A DNA stretch of 25,000 nucleotides, from assembly GCA_009663005.1 (NCBI GenBank), contig CM018910.1, positions 14,102,081-14,127,080 on the forward strand, in the 5' to 3' direction. This document shows positions 19,806-25,000 of this stretch, piece after piece (the first letter of the stretch is position 1; each line of letters starts with the position of its first letter). The notes under the pieces were generated by a model that was not told the DNA's origin, did not search any database, and was given only the letters and a program-made list of their open reading frames with translations. The position numbers and the translations under genes were made by a program. Source of the stretch: Actinidia chinensis. Lineage: Eukaryota; Streptophyta; Magnoliopsida; Ericales; Actinidiaceae.

Positions 19806-21462
19806 GATCCTTTGGATATGTCTTTGTGCTTTTGAATGTTAGGATATTATGCTTTATTTGGAATTGATGATACATTGAATGCTTTAATGTTGGTAGTTGA
19901 TATGCTTTAATTGGATGAATGCTGTTTTTAATTGTCTTGGTTAACTGTTTTAGAACAGAAGTATCTGTACGAATTGGAAAAAAAGAACAGGGTCATTATC
20001 AGTCAAAGCCGAAAAAGGAAAAAAAGGGTTTGTTTTCGGTTTCCTTCAATTCATTGTGAAGCTTCACATTCCATGGTATAATCTGATTTTTCGTATATGT
20101 GGGATGTGTTGAGAATTCGAGTTTTGGGGGACCATAACTACATCATCTGTTTTGTTTTAAAGATAGTTGAAAGCAACTAGTGGACTTTACATTAATACGA
20201 GTTTTAAGCGGATTATCATGTCGAGTCAATCTTGCAGCTTGATTACTTTACTTTGTGCATATAAGCGACGAGAGAGGATCACCATTACACTACGACGAGC
20301 GTGTTTTTCAAAGTGAAACGGTATAAGTCACATGACGGCACCATAAAGTGGAGATTTATACCTTGTGAGCTTAGAGTAATAAATCGTTTTGTGAGCGATT
20401 TTACTTTACTCAAGAAAACTATTGAACTTCATTGTTTGAATAGCTTCAACATTTTTGTGAATTTGGGTTACATGTTAATGGATGGGTTAGAATTTTTGAC
20501 CATCTTTTACATGCCCTGTATACATTTTAAGTTGTCGTTACATTAAGGCCAATTCATATATATATTCCTTTTCTTGTTATCTTTTTCGGAATGCAAATAA
20601 CAAAAAGATCTCTAAAAGCGCATTGTTTGGATTGGTAATTTTTGAGAAGTTGAAAAGAACGGAGGATAGGGGGAATAAAAAAAAAAAAAAAAGAGTTTCA
20701 AAGTTGAAAAGTATTAAAAAAAAAGAGGAGTTTGAAGTGTATGTTTATTAAGTTGGCATGTTGTAGGTGGCCAATGCATAGTTGAGATCTATTACCGCTT
20801 GATTCCTTACTTTCTTGGATATTCGTTCACTCATATGGCCTTAAATATCCGGAAATTTGCATTAATTCGAATTCTGCATGTAAAGCCATCAAGTCAAAAT
20901 ACAACTGGTGGCATTCATAGTAAACATTCTTTCATGAGCTATGCCAAGCTCGATTACACTTTACATCTGTGCGGTTTTGGAAAATTGGGATTGCTTTTAT
21001 TAGAATTATTTTTTACACTTACTCGTACAACGGAGCAATTCTTGAGAGGAACTTGTGTGTTCTATTGTGAGAGGTGTATGACTTGTGAGTTTGAATCGAG
21101 GCTATAGGTTGTTTGTTGGGGATCGTTTAATGGTTGAAATTTGGGGAATACGACTCTACCACTGCACACTTGAATCTCTCGTTTATAGGCACTTGAAGGT
21201 TTGGTAGATGCTTGGCAGGATGGAGTTGGTTATTTGAATTGCTGCATTGTATTTTTGTGAGACGCTATTGTTAAATTATTTTTTAACATTGATGATGTGA
21301 TGTTGTGGGGATCATCACTGGAAAAACCCTCAAGAGACACGCACTCGTCCACTAGGGGAAAACTAGGGGTTTAAAGGATACGATGCATACGCTAAATGCA
21401 TTCGGGACTCTTACGAATGAGGATTATCGTGTTGTTTTATCTAATTTGCCTAGGGACTAGCA
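19806..21462 (+). other. Non-coding 3' region of the Athila-like element
   Basis: This stretch of 1.66 kb lies between the third ORF and the polypurine tract. Open frames at 20301-20546 and 20799-21107 match nothing I know. A-rich tracts lie near 20675-20690 and 20716-20725. A TGTTTGGATTGG piece near 20623, like plant MITE termini, has no partner that I found. Athila elements often have a long non-coding 3' stretch. Confidence 0.5.
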
Positions 21463-21481
21463 AAAGGTTCGTTGGGGGGTG
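21463..21481 (+). other. Polypurine tract of the Athila-like element
   Basis: AAGGTTCGTTGGGGGGTG lies directly before the 3' LTR start, preceded by GGGACTAGCAA. Athila/Tat elements have a closely similar context ending in GTTTGGGGG. The tract would prime plus-strand synthesis. The border is uncertain by two bases. Confidence 0.6.
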
Positions 21482-21711
21482 TGATTGGATGCATAATTAG
21501 AAGTCCAAGCACTGTTAAATGACTAATTCAGCCCTAATTAGGTTAATTATGTTTTTTCTCATGCTATTGCACATAGGCGTTTTGAGTTCATTGTAGGTTT
21601 ATTTGTTAAAGGCGAAGAATTGAAGGGGGCCCATAAAAGTACACCGGGAGCTATGAAGAAAGAAGGTGCAAATTAATTGAACGCTCGAATGACCACGCAA
21701 AAGGGAAATCA

Positions 21712-22000
21712 GCGTTCGAACGCGGGAAGCAATCTGAGGAATGGTGTGAAGAACGTTCTTCGAATGCTACCAAAGAAAGAATCTTGGCGTTCGAAACGCA
21801 AAGAGAAAAATTAGAGGTCTGAGGAATCTGATGAATACCGTTTCGAAGGTTCTGTCCTACAGTTCGAAAAGTGCGATGGAGAGGAGAGTTGAATTAGAGA
21901 GTTTGAACACTCTGCTACAGTTCGAAAAGCGAGACTGAAAATTTTGGTTTTGCTAAGAGTTCGAAGCTCCTGGAAGAAGGGATTAGGGCGTTCAAACGCC
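21712..22000 (+). promoter_or_regulatory. Palindrome cluster in the 3' LTR (U3)
   Basis: The perfect GCGTTCGAACGC is at 21712-21723. Variants are near 21752, 21787, 21839, 21861, 21899, 21919, 21958 and 21988. TTCGAA occurs seven times, as in the 5' copy. Individual sites have drifted by small indels, but the number is kept. Confidence 0.6.
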
Positions 22001-22192
22001 CCAAGAAGAAAAAAAAAAAAGCAGAAGATTGTACTTACGCGTGTCGAACTATCAATGAAGAGGAGTTGGCGTCGCCCCTTTTTTTTTTTTCAATGACACA
22101 CATGCGCGCCAGGCAAAACGGCAAATCCTTGGGGAAGATGGGAAGATTCCTAATCTTGTTAGGGACTCGAATTTGGAAGTTGCCTTTTCTCC

Positions 22193-22210
22193 TATAATAT
22201 ATCTTTATAT
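22193..22210 (+). promoter_or_regulatory. TATA-like box of the 3' LTR
   Basis: TATAATATATCTTTATAT matches the 5' LTR block at 10303-10318. It would be the promoter for read-out into the right flank. Confidence 0.5.
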
Positions 22211-23065
22211 CATTTTGACAACGGGACGTATGTTTAGGGTTTTTCTTAGCCGCTAGTTTAGTTTTCAAGGTTTTCAAGGTTCTTCTTATTTCTTTATAAG
22301 TTTTATATTAAAGTCTTATTGTTTTAATTCTAATTAAATAGTTTTTTGTCATCAATCATTGTTTTCAGTTTTTGGTTTTTTTATCGATTATTTTTTATCG
22401 ATTTAATTATCTTGGTTTTATATCGTTAGACTAGTCATTAAACAGCATGCATTTCATATTTAGATAGATATTCGTGTACCCTAGGCCATGACGTGGCTAG
22501 TTAGTTTTCTTACTGGAATAGATTTGTGAAAGTCAACTCGGGGAATCAAAGGATGAACAAAGGAACAATGAGTAGTAATTTATTTTAAGGTTAGATATTT
22601 CTAGAATTTATTTTTATTCTTCGTTTCTTTACTAATTCTAAATACTTTCGAAAATTTGGGGGAGTCCTTACCTTATTATGTTCGATAATAATAAATAATA
22701 TAATATATAACAATCATGTTTTATCGCATCATGAGGCCACTACCATGATTATAACAACAGATTTTTTTAATATTTTCGAAAAAAACTGGGAAGTCATATT
22801 ATGTCTGAATAACTTTTCTGTTGATGCGAAATTTGGAATTGATGATGCACTCCTTTGATCATAACAAAACAGATTTATTTAGAGGTAAAGTAAGTAAGAA
22901 TGTTTGGTTTTTTATGCGTTTAAAAAAGTTTTTAAATTTCCGAATCCAAGACTAAAGAATAGTCGAAGGATGTGAGTTATAAATATGCTCTAATTGGGGA
23001 TTCCGAGAAACTCGTTTGACTGGATCAAAACGATTCTGAGTTCTTTCATTACCAGTTTAATCGTT

Positions 23066-23087
23066 TTTTATTTTATTTTATTTTATT
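23066..23087 (+). repeat. TTTTA microsatellite in the 3' LTR
   Basis: Four TTTTA-type units appear where the 5' LTR has only a short T run near 11050, so the run expanded after insertion. Confidence 0.7.
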
Positions 23088-23327
23088 CTTTTTTTTTAAT
23101 TTTAGTTCAAACTCATCAAAAAAGCCAAAATCAATTCTTTTTATTTAATTTTTGAAGGATAAGGTAGACTTTAGTTATGGATTGCTGTAGTATTTTGGTC
23201 ATCTTGTGGTTCACCTTGGCACTGTTCTTTGTGGGGGATCGATACTCGTACTTCGAAGTTTTATAGTTGTAGTACGACTTCGCGACCCGACACTTGCGGT
23301 AAAGAATTCACTTCTGGGAGCGAATCA

Positions 23328-23332
23328 TAGAC
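23328..23332 (+). repeat. Target-site duplication, right copy
   Basis: TAGAC follows the 3' LTR. It matches AAGAC at 9667-9671 in four of five bases. Confidence 0.7.
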
Positions 23333-23439
23333 CAATGATTAGTTCAAACTAGCGATTCAAAACTCCAAATATTTGTTTTAGCTACCACTTTTTGAATACA
23401 CACAATAAAAAAACTCTATTTTGTTGGAGGAGCAAATTT

Positions 23440-23558
23440 ATGGATTCGAGCTTGATGGGGGTGCCGGTGAATACTTCGTGGAGAGTGGAGATCGAAGCGA
23501 TTGAAGAATGGATCGATCCGTGCATTAGCTTGTAGAGGACCTCAGGGAACCTATCGAG
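23440..23558 (+). other. Candidate first exon of an unrecognised gene (weak)
   Basis: A GC-richer island in AT-rich DNA opens with ATG at 23440 and codes 31 residues (MDSSLMGVPVNTSW...) to a TAG at 23533-23535. A donor-like GAG/GTTAGT lies at 23556-23564. A minus-strand frame of 105 codons (23382-23699) overlaps, so strand is uncertain. The product is not recognised. The early stop argues for a non-coding exon, a decayed gene or chance. Confidence 0.2.
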
Positions 23559-23748
23559 GTTAGTTTGTTCACCTTTATGAAATATTATATTACAATCTAT
23601 TCGTAAATTTTGTATATATAAATCTATTTGTGTATATTTTCTTTGTGCAATAGTTCTATTTAGCTCAATTCTAATTTGCAAGCTATTGTTCCTCCACACC
23701 GAAGACGGTTTTCATATTCGATGGTGGCATGCCTGCTCTCTAACGCAG

Positions 23749-23830
23749 GGCCATTATCGCGCGTCATAGGTAGGGTGAGAATGCCCAGGCCAAGATCTGG
23801 AAAATTGCTAAGAAATTGCTCCTCAACCGT
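23749..23830 (+). other. Candidate internal exon downstream (weak)
   Basis: The 82 bp stretch is bounded by CTCTCTAACGCAG on the left and GTGAGT on the right, both good splice signals. One frame is open with many basic residues (GRVRMPRPRSGK...). The T-rich stretch before it fits an intron. It could pair with 23440-23558. No family is recognised. Confidence 0.22.
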
Positions 23831-24360
23831 GTGAGTTTCTTCAACTATTTTATTTAATAGTTCTATACATAATCTGACTTATTAGATTAGGGCTTGATTG
23901 ACTTTTAATAGTTACACTATTGAATAACTTGAATCCTCAATGTTTTCCTATGCTTATTTATCTGGAAGCTGTTTACTTTTGACACACAATTCTCAATAAT
24001 TCCTTTCAAAGGTATATTAGATTTTTAAAAAAAGGATGTCCTTTTTTTTAGTTTTTCGTTATGGTTGTCGTGAGTATTCTGGACAAAAAGAATTGCATAG
24101 AGAGGGGTGAGAAAATGCTGAGTTTCCACCGGCCACACACTTTATTGGATTTTGGACGCCCTAAAAAGTGAAAATTGGTAGTGTGGTTATGAATAACACT
24201 TTTAGTTGAACTTCTTGGGGTTGAGAATTAAGTTAATACTACCTTAACACTTAGAGTAAAGTGTAAATTCCAGCTTTAATAAAAAATCTAAGATTAGGAG
24301 AAATACTAATGGTTCAGGAAACTCCATGGTGCATTCAACATTCAAATTAGTCCTTCTTAT

Positions 24361-24520
24361 ATCCATTGGATTGGAGAGTGAATGGAGTTGACTAGAAGCC
24401 TAAAAATAGGAGATCTCAGTCACATCGTTCTCTAGTCTGCAAGAAGCTTCTTCTTCTTCGTTGTCGAGTGACGTTGAAGCTAAGGCCTTGCTCTTCATCT
24501 TCTTCGTCGATTAGATCAGA
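24361..24520 (+). promoter_or_regulatory. Promoter-like patch with CT-rich leader (weak)
   Basis: CATTGGATTGG near 24364 (an inverted CCAAT type), then TAAAAATA at 24401-24408, then a TCTTCTTCTTCTTCG leader near 24449. The order fits a plant promoter and 5' leader. It would also fit the middle of an LTR. No clear ORF follows before the window ends. Confidence 0.25.
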
Positions 24521-24798
24521 TAACTAAATCCATTTTCTAAAACTCTTTTCTTTGTTTATACTCTGTTTTTTATTTTTTGTTATGATAAATTATTGGGTAA
24601 CTCCAAATTTAGAATGTTTATGTGTTGAGTGGTTTGTACTTTAGGGGCCAAAACGGATGAGAGAGCACAAGGGTTTTCATTTTCTCGAGGTTTCTAGGCA
24701 GCTAAACCAAATTTTTCTACTCTGTTTTTTCAATCCTAACGGAATAATGTCGAACTTCATTTGCTTTGAGGATTTCTTTTTACGAATCTTTTAGCTTG

Positions 24799-24937
24799 TG
24801 TTTGGATCATGGATATGAAAGGAAAGCAAAAGATAAAAACCCATATCAGGAGATGAAAGTTGTTAATTTTTTAGTTATGCCCTCCTATTTATCTTTCTTC
24901 TCTCTATAAATCTCTCCATAAATTTGCTATCCAAACA
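24799..24937. mobile_element. MITE-like inverted repeat (candidate)
   Basis: TGTTTGGAT at 24799-24807 and its reverse complement ATCCAAACA at 24929-24937 bound a 139-bp AT-rich segment. Inner arms also pair: AGATAAA at 24831-24837 and TTTATCT at 24888-24894, with purine-rich and pyrimidine-rich neighbours. GTTTGGAT termini are common in plant MITEs. I could not fix a target-site duplication or a superfamily. Confidence 0.4.
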
Positions 24938-25000
24938 GTCTTTTTGGTTGGGTTAGTTCTCAACTTAAAGGCCAGAGGGGCAACATAATAAGAATGCCCC

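Larger units (their letters stand above)
9672..23327 (+). mobile_element. Structurally complete Athila-like Ty3/gypsy retrotransposon, coding-dead
   Basis: The element spans 13,656 bp. Two related LTRs (9672-11283 and 21482-23327) share TGATTGGA at the start and GCGAATCA at the end, and are flanked by AAGAC and TAGAC. A tRNA-Asp-type primer site follows the 5' LTR and a G-rich purine tract precedes the 3' LTR. Inside are gag, protease, RT, RNase H, integrase and a further ORF after integrase. Long LTRs, the tRNA-Asp site and an extra 3' ORF are the known features of Athila, sister to Tat. All genes are frameshifted. The element lies about 1.6 kb from the first one and is not inserted in it. 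Confidence 0.85.
21482..23327 (+). repeat. 3' LTR of the Athila-like element
   Basis: The LTR is 1846 bp, TGATTGGA to GCGAATCA, and collinear with the 5' LTR. Differences include many one- or two-base indels, a repeated TTTTCAAGG near 22262-22280, a repeated TTTTTTATCGATT near 22378-22402, an AT-rich insertion near 22687-22709, a TTTTA run near 23066-23087, and extra bases near 22075-22110. The two copies were identical at insertion, so the divergence marks a fairly old event, provided the base calls are right. Confidence 0.9.

Noticed and set aside
20056..20067. Perfect palindrome GTGAAGCTTCAC
   Set aside because: It is a single copy with no partner signals, unlike the repeated GCGTTCGAACGC family.
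20799..21107. Open frame of 102 codons near the 3' end of the Athila-like element
   Set aside because: No domain is recognised and it lies in the non-coding 3' region. Chance cannot be excluded.
23382..23699. Minus-strand open frame of 105 codons in the right flank
   Set aside because: No known motif. It overlaps the plus-strand candidate exon and has no supporting signals beyond length.

Overview
This window looks like plant nuclear DNA, most likely from a eudicot, and almost all of it is decayed Ty3/gypsy LTR retrotransposon. No reading frame is open over a full-length gene. The longest open stretch, 162 codons at 2938-3426, is a piece of retroelement pol. I see no bacterial or organellar gene organisation, no tRNA or rRNA gene and no CRISPR array.

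Layout. (1) 1-8046 is a chromovirus-type element, close to the Tekay/Del group. It runs LTR-like sequence (cut by the window edge), gag with two CCHC knuckles, protease, reverse transcriptase, RNase H, integrase, chromodomain remnant, polypurine tract and 3' LTR. Many stops and frameshifts break it. Catalytic residues are replaced in RT (3659) and integrase (5264), and an 18-19 bp tandem duplication lengthens the integrase core. By eye its two LTR-like ends do not resemble each other. (2) 8047-9671 is anonymous AT-rich DNA with a pyrimidine-rich, then GC-rich patch. (3) 9672-23327 is a structurally complete Athila-like element of 13.66 kb. Its two LTRs (1.61 and 1.85 kb) start TG and end CA and are flanked by AAGAC and TAGAC, a 4/5-matching target-site duplication. 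It has a tRNA-Asp-type primer site, gag, protease, RT, RNase H, integrase, a third ORF behind integrase, and a polypurine tract. (4) 23328-25000 is the original right flank, with a weak candidate split gene, a promoter-like patch and a MITE-like inverted repeat.

How the parts relate. In each element gag would form the particle, protease would cut the polyprotein, RT/RNase H would make cDNA from a tRNA primer and the purine tract, and integrase would insert it. Neither copy can do this now.

The most interesting signal is a family of palindromes built on GCGTTCGAACGC. They cluster in the U3 part of both LTRs of the second element, ending about 60 bp before a TATA box. A second cluster with the same spacing to a TATA box lies between integrase and the third ORF. 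It is followed by a GTAAGT donor, a TGCAG acceptor and the ATG of the third ORF. This may be a second, internal promoter for that ORF. That is inference from layout only.
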